Positions 22,033 to 29,838 of a stretch of DNA of 54,886 nucleotides are shown one piece after another. Position numbers and translations under genes: made by a program. The number at the start of each line of letters is the position of its first letter. The stretch's first letter is position 1. Location of the stretch: contig JANQLA010000474.1 of NCBI GenBank assembly GCA_028280855.1, positions 1-54,886 of the forward strand. The letters run 5' to 3'. The notes below the pieces were generated by a model. The model worked only from the letters and a program-made list of their open reading frames with translations, did not search any database and had not been told where the DNA came from. Source of the DNA: Melioribacteraceae bacterium. Lineage in GTDB: Bacteria; Bacteroidota; Ignavibacteria; Ignavibacteriales; Melioribacteraceae.

Positions 22033-24126
22033 TTACAATTTCTCTAATGCATCCAAAACAATTCCCGGCGTAAGTATTTCAGGTAGTTTCGTCACATTTC
22101 CTTCAGAATCATAAAGAACATAGAGGGGAACACTGTTACGTCCAAATTTTGCAAGTGCTTTTGTAATTTCAGGATCGCGCGATGTCCAGTCCGCTTTCAA
22201 TGGAACAACGTTTAATTCGGCAAACTTGTTCACTACCTCTTGTGTATTTAATACTACCTTTTCATTAACCTGACAGCTTAGGCACCATGCAGCGGTAAAG
22301 TCTATAAATACTTTTTCTCCTTCGGCAACAAGTTTATCTACTTTCTCCTGCGAAAATTTTTCCCAGGGAAGAGTGGAGTTTGATTTTTTAATTGTTGTAT
22401 TACTTAATGGTTCTTCAGGGATAAATGAATTTGCTGCTGTGACTGAAGCAATAACAAGCGAAATAGCAGTAACTGAAGCAGTGATCCTCGTTCCGGTTTT
22501 ATTTAGTACCGATCCCCATTTGCCATAAATCCATGCCGCTAATCCCGCTAATAAAAGCGCTCCCATCAAACCGGTTATTGCATCGCTGCCTGCTTGTATT
22601 CCGAGAACCCATGCAAGCCAAATTATTGTCGCAAGAAGGAGGAATCCCATGAACTGTTTGAGCGTATTCATCCAGTTGCCGGGTTTTGGAATAAATCGCA
22701 GCCATTGAGGGAAAATCGAAAGCAGCAGATACGGGAATGCCATTCCCAAGGCAAGAAAAGCGAATACTGAAAGAGTAACAAAAACAGGCTGAGTAATCGC
22801 AAATCCAAGAGCGCTGCCCATAAACGGTGCTGTACAGGGTGTCGCTAATACCGTTGCCGCTACTCCGCTCATAATCGCACCAATATTACCACCGCGATTT
22901 TCAATTTTTCCTCCAATATTTCCGGCGCTCGTTCCAATTTCAAAAACACCAAATAGGCTGAGAGCAAACAGCAACAACAGAACAGACAGTATTATTAGAA
23001 ACAGCGGAGATTGTAATTGAAATCCCCACCCCAGTTGTTCGCCACCTGCCCGGAGAATTAGTAATAATCCTGCAAGAATAAGAAATGAAGCAACAACTCC
23101 GACAGTAAATAAAACTCCGTGTTGCACAATCTTTGATTTGTCTTCTCCCGACTGCTGAACAAAACCGAGAATTTTAATCGATAGTACAGGCAGCACGCAC
23201 GGCATCAGGTTCAATATCATTCCGCCCAGAAAAGCGAATAATAAAGCTAGCCAAATGGAAAAGCCTTCTCCTTCAGTATTCGAAATTCCCTGTTCAACGT
23301 TCGATATTGGAACCGTGATTTCAATTGCCCGCTCAGTATTTTCGCCCCGCCAGCCGTTTTCGGAAACAAGAATCCCGGACAGTGTATCCGGCTGTTCAAC
23401 GATAAAATCCTCCAGACCTATGCTAATGAGGAATCCGTTTTCAGTTTGTTCAATTAATTGATCGGATGAATTTTTAATAAACCCGGGCTGATACGGATAG
23501 AACCAAATTTCGCCTAAATTACTATTTGACTGAGTGAAAGATTGTACGCGGATTGAAATTGTGCTACGGGTTAATTCGTCAAGAGATGTTTTCCAATCAT
23601 GATTTTTTAGAGGAAGCTTTTCACGTGTTGCCGTGAACTTATCCACCCACTTTTCATTAAATAATATTTCATTTGATACCGGCAGGGAAAGTGAAAGTTC
23701 AGCTTCACCGGGCAAGCATTCTTCTTTGCAGATAAGCCACGTTGCTGATGCATTTAGCGTAACATTCGTTCGGATAATCAAATCAGAAGGCGGAGAAATT
23801 TCAACGGGCAATACAAGTTCATTTTCGAATCCAAAGTTTGCCACATCCGCAAGCATAATTCTTTCGGGGAAAGGCCATTGAATATTACCCGCTTTAAAGC
23901 CTGCGGGCACATCCCATTTTATTTTCGTTGGAATTCCGGCATCCCCTGCGTTTCGCCAGTATGTGTGCCAGTGTTCGTCGTGATCTACTTTAAAAGCTAC
24001 CCAAAAACTTTGTCCTGGAACAATCGATTTTACTTCCGAAATCAATTCAACATTTGCGTGATCAACTCTTATGGGTTGTGCAAGAAGATTAAGTGTGAAT
24101 AAAAGTAATAAAACAAGTGTACGCAT
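22033..24126 (-). CDS. dsbD: DsbD-family thiol:disulfide interchange protein
   Basis: 697 aa. N-terminal signal peptide, then two periplasmic beta domains of the DsbD-alpha type (about 20-270). The membrane region (about 290-560) has 8 helices with the two redox cysteines in 'LMPCVLPVLSIKIL' and 'ATPCTAPFMGSALG'. The C-terminal thioredoxin domain (about 580-697) has the CxxC 'AWCLSCQ' with Cys615 and Cys618, then 'SRDPEITKALAKFGRNSVPLYVLYD'. All three redox modules of DsbD are intact, so it should carry electrons from cytoplasmic thioredoxin to periplasmic partners, likely including the peroxiredoxin-like protein downstream. Longer N-terminus than E. coli DsbD, as in Bacteroidota ScsB-like forms. 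Confidence 0.9.
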   Translation of the reverse strand: MRTLVLLLLFTLNLLAQPIRVDHANVELISEVKSIVPGQSFWVAFKVDHDEHWHTYWRNAGDAGIPTKIKWDVPAGFKAGNIQWPFPERIMLADVANFGFENELVLPVEISPPSDLIIRTNVTLNASATWLICKEECLPGEAELSLSLPVSNEILFNEKWVDKFTATREKLPLKNHDWKTSLDELTRSTISIRVQSFTQSNSNLGEIWFYPYQPGFIKNSSDQLIEQTENGFLISIGLEDFIVEQPDTLSGILVSENGWRGENTERAIEITVPISNVEQGISNTEGEGFSIWLALLFAFLGGMILNLMPCVLPVLSIKILGFVQQSGEDKSKIVQHGVLFTVGVVASFLILAGLLLILRAGGEQLGWGFQLQSPLFLIILSVLLLLFALSLFGVFEIGTSAGNIGGKIENRGGNIGAIMSGVAATVLATPCTAPFMGSALGFAITQPVFVTLSVFAFLALGMAFPYLLLSIFPQWLRFIPKPGNWMNTLKQFMGFLLLATIIWLAWVLGIQAGSDAITGLMGALLLAGLAAWIYGKWGSVLNKTGTRITASVTAISLVIASVTAANSFIPEEPLSNTTIKKSNSTLPWEKFSQEKVDKLVAEGEKVFIDFTAAWCLSCQVNEKVVLNTQEVVNKFAELNVVPLKADWTSRDPEITKALAKFGRNSVPLYVLYDSEGNVTKLPEILTPGIVLDALEKL

Positions 24127-24247
24127 TATTCCGAATTACGAAAATTATTTTCTAAGACCATTAGTCTGCTTTAACAATGCTTTTGTTCAATTTGTGCCGT
24201 AAAAAATAGTATTTTTATTATTGATAAAAACGAGTTGGGAGGAAATT

Positions 24248-25198
24248 ATGCAAAATAAACCGCTCAATCTTGGAGATATTCTAGAGAAAGTATTTATAGT
24301 CTCCGGTAAATCTTTAAGTCGAAATATTATTGTATCTTCTATTATCATGCTTCCCACGGGAATTATCCTCGCATTCGGAATGAATTACTTTTTTAACCGG
24401 ATAATAGAGTTTTCAACGGGAATGAACCCACACTATGGATTTGGTTATGATGCCTACGAAGTTGCTAAGTTCATTCTAATTTATTTAGCAACAATACTCG
24501 GCGCCGGATTACTGCAACTAGCAGGATATTTGGGAACTACTCACGTTTTTCAACGACAGTACAACAATATTAAAGCCACTGTAAATGAAGCATTTGCCGT
24601 AATGTTTAGTTCCAGGTTAGTTGAATTGATTCTTTTTGCAATTATCATCTCAGCGGCGGCTATAATACTTTTCGGCGTTCCTATAGCTTCATTAGCTTTT
24701 GGCAGCGCTTCCGAAATTTTCTTTCTGTCATTTATTGGCGGGGTTCTGCTCATTGCTGTTATTCTGTTTGTGATTTTTATCTCGATTAAATGGATTTTAC
24801 TTATTCCGACAATGGTGATAGAGGATTGCGGTGTTTTCGAAGCATTGAAAAGAAGCTCTTCATTAGTGAAGTATTATTGGTGGCGAACTTTTGGGATTTA
24901 TTTACTCATTTCGTTTATTGTCCAAATTGCCCTGTCAATTATTACAACTCCATTCAGTATTATTGTATTCCTTGATTTTATAATATCTGTGATAAGTTCT
25001 GCAGATTCAATGTCTAATAACTTTAATGATCCTTATTTTGTATTAAGTTACTTTTCCGGCTTCGGCTATAAAATTGGACTGATATCATGGGTTGCCTATG
25101 TCGCGCAGCTTTGCATTTTACCATGTATACAGGTAGTAATGTATTTCGATCTGAAGGCGAGGAAAAGTTCATCGGCTGAGGAAGTAGAAGTATTGTAA
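24248..25198 (+). CDS. Integral membrane protein (YciC/GPDPase-membrane-domain-like)
   Basis: 316 aa from ATG 24248, with GGGAGGA just upstream (24237-24243); an earlier frame start at 24221 is not supported. Six predicted helices. Begins with the charged 'LNLGDILEKVFIVSGKSLSRNI', and has the hallmark 'VIEDCGVFEALKRSSSLVKYYWWRTFGIYL' (E...AL.RS..L......R.....L), common to the DUF975/YciC/glycerophosphodiester-phosphodiesterase membrane domain proteins. These have no known catalytic activity of their own and may organise membranes. Divergent from dsbD. Confidence 0.7.
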   Translation: MQNKPLNLGDILEKVFIVSGKSLSRNIIVSSIIMLPTGIILAFGMNYFFNRIIEFSTGMNPHYGFGYDAYEVAKFILIYLATILGAGLLQLAGYLGTTHVFQRQYNNIKATVNEAFAVMFSSRLVELILFAIIISAAAIILFGVPIASLAFGSASEIFFLSFIGGVLLIAVILFVIFISIKWILLIPTMVIEDCGVFEALKRSSSLVKYYWWRTFGIYLLISFIVQIALSIITTPFSIIVFLDFIISVISSADSMSNNFNDPYFVLSYFSGFGYKIGLISWVAYVAQLCILPCIQVVMYFDLKARKSSSAEEVEVL

Positions 25199-25253
25199 AA
25201 CTATATTCACAAGCCCGATCCTTGAATATACATTTTTACTAGGTATTTAAATT

Positions 25254-25973
25254 ATGTTTTATTTTGAATCCAAAAATGATATTAAGAGCATAATTCCTAT
25301 ATTGAATTCTTTTATGATTTACGAAGAGGATTCAAGTCAAATAAATGAAATATTTTCTGCGATTGTTTATTTGTATTCTCATTACAAACTCGATAAACTA
25401 ATTTACCCTTTTGCTATTATAAAAAGAGAGTCGCCTGATTTCAGTATTTTATGTCTCAACAAAAATGAATCACGTGGAATAGAGCATACACTTTCTACTA
25501 TTAACGATTATAAAGTGGCTGTATCTGAGTTAACGAAATTACCACCTGGTTCAAAATTAGAACTGAGTTATTATTCTCCATTCAATAAACGTACTAAAGA
25601 TGAAATTTATGATGGTCTAAGGTTGCCTTCAGAAGATTTAATGGGGCGAGGGTATAATGGAGGCAGACCGGAAATGGAATGGGCTGAAATAATCAAAAAA
25701 GTGATTCATAATAAAACAGCAAAACTGAATAAAAATCATTTTGAAATATTTTTTGCAAACGAATTGCTTATTGAAGATGATTCTCCAGTTGAGACGATAA
25801 TCGAGTTGGAAAAAGGAATAAGTTATCTAGAGCCACACATTATTGAATATTCCGAATCCTCGTATAAAAAGAAATTTGATAAAATTCACATTATTACAAA
25901 AAATACTTTTATCTATAATGTTCTTTCAGAAAAAGAGATCATCAAATTTTCAAGGGATAAAATTAAATTATAA
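25254..25973 (+). CDS. Uncharacterised cytoplasmic protein
   Basis: 239 aa, no signal or membrane segment, AT-rich codon use (many AAA/ATT). Predicted mixed alpha/beta: 'KSIIPILNSFMIYEEDSSQINEIFSAI' helix; 'DKLIYPFAIIKRESPDFSIL' strands; a charged loop 'NKRTKDEIYDGLRLPSEDLMGRGYNGGRPEMEW' and 'KLNKNHFEIFFANELLIEDD'. No domain recognised; the 'D...GYNGGRPE' stretch might be a substrate loop, and the internal sequence style (short, orphan-like, next to HigBA) suggests an accessory or recently acquired gene. No strong ribosome site. Function unknown. Confidence 0.55.
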   Translation: MFYFESKNDIKSIIPILNSFMIYEEDSSQINEIFSAIVYLYSHYKLDKLIYPFAIIKRESPDFSILCLNKNESRGIEHTLSTINDYKVAVSELTKLPPGSKLELSYYSPFNKRTKDEIYDGLRLPSEDLMGRGYNGGRPEMEWAEIIKKVIHNKTAKLNKNHFEIFFANELLIEDDSPVETIIELEKGISYLEPHIIEYSESSYKKKFDKIHIITKNTFIYNVLSEKEIIKFSRDKIKL

Positions 25974-26116
25974 GGACTTGCTTGCATGACTCTCAGGTTA
26001 AATACCTGCTTAAGTTTGATGCAATTTATCTGTTCATCTCGCTTACAGTTTGGCATGGATTTGTTTCTAATAGATGAGAGGTACCCAGATAACATAATTA
26101 GTAAAACGCAATATTT

Positions 26117-26157
26117 GGCGGCGTAAATGCTTGGGCATCCGCTTTAACATCACGCCG
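26117..26157. repeat. Nested hairpin upstream of higBA
   Basis: Outer stem CGGCGT (26119-26124) with ACGCCG (26152-26157), inner stem ATGC-TTGG-GCAT (26127-26138). Could be a terminator or secondary structure in the 249-base gap 25974-26222. It resembles an integron attC only superficially; the conserved GTTRRRY ends are not present. Confidence 0.35.
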
Positions 26158-26192
26158 TTGTATGATCAGAAAGCATAAATAATTATATTGAA

Positions 26193-26218
26193 CAAAGTTC
26201 GCATTAATGCTAACTTTG
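26193..26218. promoter_or_regulatory. HigA operator palindrome over the higBA start
   Basis: A 26-bp dyad: CAAAGTT (26193-26199), one unpaired position, GCATT/AATGC centre (26201-26210), and AACTTTG (26212-26218). Twelve of 13 pairs match. It ends four bases before the toxin ATG at 26223, leaving no room for a Shine-Dalgarno, so bound repressor should block both promoter and start. XRE antitoxins commonly bind such dyads to autoregulate. Confidence 0.75.
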
Positions 26219-26222
26219 ACGT

Positions 26223-26573
26223 ATGCCAGAAGTTAATTTCTTTCAAACAGAGTCCGGCAAATATCCGGTGATTGATTTTCTTAATTCACTCAATGGAAAA
26301 CAGGCTCAAAAAATTGCTTGGGTTTTAGAATTGTTCGAAGATATGACATTTGTACCAAAGCAATATTTCAAGAAATTAAAAAACACAGCGGATATTTGGG
26401 AAATAAGAATCATATTCTCTGGAGATATATTTAGATTATTAGGCTTCTTTGAAAGCGATAATAATTTCATTCTAACTAATGGCTTTGTTAAAAAATCACG
26501 AAGGACTCCGCAAAGTGAAATTACTTTAGCAGAAGAAAGAAAAAGAAATTATAAGGAAAGGAAAAAAAGATGA
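26223..26573 (+). CDS. higB: HigB/Gp49-family mRNA interferase toxin
   Basis: 116 aa. The RelE/HigB fold in its phage-Gp49-like form: 'PEVNFFQTESGKYPVIDFLNSLNGKQAQKIAWVL' N-terminal helices, strand pair 'FKKLKNTADIWEIRIIFSGDIFRLLGFFESDN', and 'NGFVKKSRRTPQSEI..AEERKRNY'. The 'K....IWEIR......R.L.F' arrangement is the family signature, with basic residues for ribosome/mRNA contact. Length is typical, no stop or missing strand. ATGA overlap with the antitoxin (26570-26573) couples translation; toxin-first order is normal for HigBA. No Shine-Dalgarno: the operator palindrome directly precedes the start. Confidence 0.88.
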   Translation: MPEVNFFQTESGKYPVIDFLNSLNGKQAQKIAWVLELFEDMTFVPKQYFKKLKNTADIWEIRIIFSGDIFRLLGFFESDNNFILTNGFVKKSRRTPQSEITLAEERKRNYKERKKR

Positions 26574-26845
26574 GCGACTTAAAAAAATATATTGCGAAAA
26601 GAAAAAAAGAAGACAAAGAATTTGCGCAAAATTATGATATTGGCTATCAAAATTTTAAGATAGGCGTTATGCTAAAGCAACTTCGTGAAGAATCCGGAAT
26701 GACTCAGGAAGAATTAGCCAAAAAATTAAAAACAAAAAAATCTGTTATTTCAAGAATAGAAAACCATTCTGAAGATATAAGATTATCAACACTTCGTCGT
26801 TATGCAAGAACATTAGGAAGAAGAATAAATATAGAAGTTGTTTAG
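26570..26845 (+). CDS. higA: XRE-family HigA antitoxin
   Basis: 91 aa. N-terminal region 'KKYIAKRKKEDKEFAQNYDIGYQ' is the toxin-binding extension; HTH_3 domain at about 30-88: 'GVMLKQLREESGMTQEELAKKLKTKKSVISRIENHSEDIRLSTLRRYARTLGRRINIEV'. Helix-turn-helix with recognition helix 'TKKSVISRIE'. Binds its operator (26193-26218) and neutralises HigB. Overlaps the toxin stop by four bases. Similar in layout to the decayed antitoxin at 4949-5189 but clearly different in sequence. Confidence 0.92.
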   Translation: MSDLKKYIAKRKKEDKEFAQNYDIGYQNFKIGVMLKQLREESGMTQEELAKKLKTKKSVISRIENHSEDIRLSTLRRYARTLGRRINIEVV

Positions 26846-26952
26846 AATTAATTATTACAGCAAATAACAAGTGATGCAAACGGAATACCCAGTAAAGCAG
26901 TCTAAACCAAGCCTTTGAACACAGTAAAAACACAAAACTTTCATAATAAAAA

Positions 26953-27672
26953 ATGACTAACAAAAATCTAAAAGCAATTATCTGGGATTACGACGGTACT
27001 ATTGCCGATACCGGCAATAAAAATTATAACGTCAGCAGGCAAATAATCAACAAAGTGACTAACGGGAATGCAGATTCTTTCCCCGCTTTAAAATCACCTG
27101 ATTCCTTGTACGAAGCAAATCAAAGAACCTCCAATTGGAGAGATCTTTATTTAAAAGAATTCAATTTTGAAGAAGAGCAAATCGACCATGTTGGAAGTTT
27201 TTGGACGGAACATCAGCTCAATGATTCTACGGAAATAGAACTGTTTGACGGAGTAACCGACGTATTAAATTATTTTAAATCTGTCACTCATTCAATTGTT
27301 TCACAGAATTCACGCGACAGTATTGTAGAATTTCTTGATTCTATAGGACTAACGGAGAGGTTCGATCCAATTTACGGGTATGAGCAGGTAGATATAAAGA
27401 GGCAGAAACCGCATCCGGACGGGCTGCTGGATTGTCTCATAAATAACCTTGGAATAAGTGAAGGTAAAATTGTTTATATCGGTGATCATGTAAGCGACTT
27501 CATCCTGGTTGAGAATTCTAACAAAGCGCTTACCGAATTACATAAGCCGATTGAAATTATAAGCGTCGGCATTAAGCATCTTGATGATATTGATAAGTAT
27601 TGGTACTCGAAACCAAATTATATATTAAACAGCTTATCGCAGCTGAAAGAAATAGTTGCAGAAATCAATTAA
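26953..27672 (+). CDS. HAD-superfamily phosphatase (PGP-like, subfamily I)
   Basis: 239 aa. HAD motif I WDYDGTIAD (Asp12 nucleophile, Asp14), cap domain rich in helices (about 20-95), motif II 'SQNS' (about 118), motif III Lys in 'KRQKPHPDGLLD', motif IV 'VYIGDHVSDFI' (GDxxxD). Likely phosphoglycolate phosphatase or related small-phosphate phosphatase; substrate cannot be fixed. It is translated 12 bases before the nitrilase-family gene, so the two are one operon. Starts with a leader of AAAAAA before ATG 26953, no strong ribosome site. Confidence 0.88.
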   Translation: MTNKNLKAIIWDYDGTIADTGNKNYNVSRQIINKVTNGNADSFPALKSPDSLYEANQRTSNWRDLYLKEFNFEEEQIDHVGSFWTEHQLNDSTEIELFDGVTDVLNYFKSVTHSIVSQNSRDSIVEFLDSIGLTERFDPIYGYEQVDIKRQKPHPDGLLDCLINNLGISEGKIVYIGDHVSDFILVENSNKALTELHKPIEIISVGIKHLDDIDKYWYSKPNYILNSLSQLKEIVAEIN

Positions 27673-27684
27673 GCGGGAACAAGT

Positions 27685-28515
27685 ATGAAAACAAAAATAG
27701 CATTAGTACAGCAGCACGCATCACACGATATTCAAAATAATATTGAAGCGGGAGTTAGTGCAGTAAGACAAGCCGCGGAAGAAGGAGCGAAAATAATTTG
27801 TTTCGCTGAATTGGCGTTTACGCGGTTTTATCCTCAAAAACCCGCCGACGAAAATTTTATGGAATTGACTCAACCGATTCCGGGACCAATAACTGATAAG
27901 TTCGTTGACCTTGCAAAAGAACATGACGTGGTTATCGTGCTAAATATTTACGAACGTGAGGGTGACAAAGCTTACGACTCATCGCCGATAATCGATACCG
28001 ACGGTACAATCCTCGGGACAACACGAATGATTCACATTACCGACTACGCATGTTTTCATGAACAAGGCTATTATACACCGGGCGATACCGGTGCACAGGT
28101 TTACAAAACCAGGTACGGCAGAATTGGAGTATCCATTTGTTACGACAGGCACTACCCAGAATACATGCGTGCTTTGGCATTAAATGGCGCAGAAATTGTA
28201 TTCGTGCCGCAAGCGGGAGCCGTCGGTGAATGGCCCGAAGGTTTATACGAAGCTGAGATGCGTGTGCAAGCATTTCACAACGGATATTATACTGCTTTAT
28301 GTAACAGGGTAGGTGAAGAAGAGTGCTTAACTTTTTCAGGTGAATCCTTTATATGCGATCCGGCAGGTATTGTGGTTGCAAGGGCAAACCAGGGAACCGA
28401 TGAAATTCTGTATGCCGAATTAGATTTGGATGATGTTAAGTCATCACATGCTAAGAAACTTTTTTTAAGAGACAGAAGACCTGAGCTGTATTCTGAGTGG
28501 TTAACGAAAAGATAA
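27685..28515 (+). CDS. Carbon-nitrogen hydrolase (nitrilase superfamily)
   Basis: 276 aa. Nitrilase fold with catalytic Glu42 (CFAELAF) and nucleophile Cys152 (GVSICYDRHYPE). The third catalytic residue, normally Lys in 'RKMH', is here Met115 (TTRMIHI), i.e. R-M-I-H. Family context 'FHEQGYYTPGDTGAQVYKT' is the N-carbamoylputrescine amidase/beta-ureidopropionase type (branch that includes D-carbamoylase). Similar natural variants of the lysine may exist in related branches, but a loss of the third residue would weaken amidase activity, so the true substrate is uncertain. Operon with the HAD phosphatase 12 bases upstream. Confidence 0.85.
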   Translation: MKTKIALVQQHASHDIQNNIEAGVSAVRQAAEEGAKIICFAELAFTRFYPQKPADENFMELTQPIPGPITDKFVDLAKEHDVVIVLNIYEREGDKAYDSSPIIDTDGTILGTTRMIHITDYACFHEQGYYTPGDTGAQVYKTRYGRIGVSICYDRHYPEYMRALALNGAEIVFVPQAGAVGEWPEGLYEAEMRVQAFHNGYYTALCNRVGEEECLTFSGESFICDPAGIVVARANQGTDEILYAELDLDDVKSSHAKKLFLRDRRPELYSEWLTKR

Positions 28516-28690
28516 AATTGCTGATACTTAGTTATTTCGACTACGCTCGATAACCGAAAATGTTTCTTAATCTATTCTCAATTTATTGATCCAAGAAATT
28601 TGGGTTCCTGAGCGAAGATGAAGGAATTTTACCAGAATGCATATTTGAACACCTCGCGACTCAGTTTACTATCATGGCAGGCTCGTTACA

Positions 28691-28728
28691 AAAAAATCAA
28701 GGCCTGTCCTGGGAGTATGACAGGCCTT
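28691..28728 (-). terminator. Rho-independent terminator for the 28773-29186 gene
   Basis: AAGGCCTGTC (28699-28708), 10-base loop, GACAGGCCTT (28719-28728): perfect 10-bp stem. On the minus strand it is followed by GATTTTTTTG (28698-28689), so it ends the small exported-protein transcript rather than the plus-strand nitrilase gene, which lies 180 bases away. The remainder of 28516-28690 shows no gene. Confidence 0.85.
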
Positions 28729-28772
28729 TACCACCATCCTTAGTACACCTTGAGGAGTGTATCTATGAAGTC

Positions 28773-29186
28773 TTAATTTGCAGCAATTATTCTATTGTTC
28801 AGCCGTTCGGATATTAACCTGAAGTATTTTGCAGGATTATCTTTGTCTGTGATTTTAATATTACTGAACATTTCAGGATACCTTATAAAAATGCCGGCTA
28901 ACTGAGCTTTATATCTTATTGACAATGAGTTGCCTTTTACAGCAAGTGTGTTCAGCGCATTTTCTATATTCTCAAAATTCCATTTTGGAAAACGGTCTTT
29001 GAAAATTAGCATGTTAAATATTGCTGATTCCACTAAAGAGTTTACATCACTATCCATAGTTGCAATAAAGTTCTTTTCAGCACGATTTAAGAAGTTGTCG
29101 GAAACTGAATATTCCTGCGCCGACACGTTCAAGGTTACAGCGATTAGAATGAACAGAGCTGTTATTTTTGTTTTCATGTTTTTCAT
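28773..29186 (-). CDS. Small exported protein of unknown function
   Basis: 137 aa. Signal peptide 1-23 (KITALFILIAVTLNVSA, cleavage before QEYSV). GAAGGGGG lies a few bases before the ATG. The mature part is a helical domain of about 110 residues: 'NRAEKNFIATMDSDVNSLVESAIFNMLIFKDRFP', 'ENIENALNTLAVKGNSLSIRYKAQLAGIFIRYPEMFS', 'KYFRLISERLNNRIIAAN'. This is a HEAT-like or short solenoid-like arrangement, but I recognise no family. Neighbours: small ORF at 29257, NtrC system at 29839; co-regulation is possible. Confidence 0.7.
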   Translation of the reverse strand: MKNMKTKITALFILIAVTLNVSAQEYSVSDNFLNRAEKNFIATMDSDVNSLVESAIFNMLIFKDRFPKWNFENIENALNTLAVKGNSLSIRYKAQLAGIFIRYPEMFSNIKITDKDNPAKYFRLISERLNNRIIAAN

Positions 29187-29256
29187 TTTTGCCCCCTTCT
29201 TATTGTTAGCAAAATAATTTTGTTTAATAAAATTTTCTAATGTACACTAATAGTTA

Positions 29257-29388
29257 TTATCTATTAGTTTTAATTAGCTCTTTGTTTCTAAAATTATTCG
29301 TCAAAAATATTGATGAATCCTTTGAACCGAGTTGACCTATAGAAATCATCAAATTAACAACCTTATTCATTAGTTTCTTTTTCATCAT
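29257..29388 (-). CDS. Predicted 43-aa small protein
   Basis: Not in a standard ORF size class. ATG 29388 (a second in-frame ATG follows at 29385) with GGAGGAA directly upstream (29389-29396), one of the best Shine-Dalgarno matches in the window. Product: MMKKKLMNKVVNLMISIGQL followed by GSKDSSIFLTNNFRNKELIK and TNR, stop TAA at 29257. Basic amphipathic N-terminus, hydrophobic centre. Lies 70 bases before the 137-aa exported protein, same strand. Coding status is inferred from the ribosome site and frame only. Confidence 0.45.
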   Translation of the reverse strand: MMKKKLMNKVVNLMISIGQLGSKDSSIFLTNNFRNKELIKTNR

Positions 29389-29432
29389 TTCCTCCGTTTT
29401 TGATGAATTATTCATTTAATTGCCTATGTTAT

Positions 29433-29449
29433 ATCAACAGTTGTGCCAA
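29433..29449 (-). promoter_or_regulatory. Candidate sigma54 promoter
   Basis: Minus strand TTGGCAC (29449-29443), AACTG, TTGAT (29437-29433). The -24 half TTGGCAC is exact; the -12 half TTGAT lacks the conserved C of TTGC, which weakens it. It lies about 45 bases before the ATG of the 43-aa ORF and 390 bases from the 3' end of the NtrC-type regulator gene, which makes a local sigma54 target plausible. Confidence 0.35.
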
Positions 29450-29838
29450 AAGTGCTGCTGGTAGTTAAGTTATTTTATTAAAACAATTTAGCTGGGATTC
29501 TGAACTTTGAATAATAATTTTGGAGGTATGCCACGTAATTGTAAGCATTGAGCATAAAGGTAGGCTAACTTATTATTAATAAGGACTTTATGATAAGTGA
29601 AACAAAGTGGCGCGTGGAAGTTTTGTGGCACCCCTTTTTAAAGGCAAATAACAAAAGACAAGATACAAATATCATGTGAGATAAGTACTTATGAGTGAAT
29701 GAGCGCGTTATGGTTATGTACAATGCCGGGGCTACTATGATTTTTTTAAGTAACCGCTCATATTGATGTAAGTTTGATCAAATGGGTGTGTAATCTCATT
29801 TTTACCCTTAAGCGTAGGATTTCCCAAGTTTGCTTTTC
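29450..29838. other. 389-bp gap without a convincing gene
   Basis: Stretch between the sigma54 candidate and the NtrC regulator's 3' end. It holds a TTGGAGGT directly followed by ATG at 29528 that opens only 7 codons (MPRNCKH, TGA 29549-29551), and otherwise AT-rich sequence with no long frame, no clear terminator and no repeat I can see. Confidence 0.5.

Noticed and set aside
26117-26157. Possible integron attC or recombination site
   Set aside because: Nested stems are present but the conserved GTTRRRY/RYYYAAC ends are not; treated as a plain hairpin.
28516-28690. Degenerate 'TTTCGACTACGCTCGATAACC' phrase
   Set aside because: A common intergenic phrase in related genomes; no partner arm long enough to call a hairpin and no gene.
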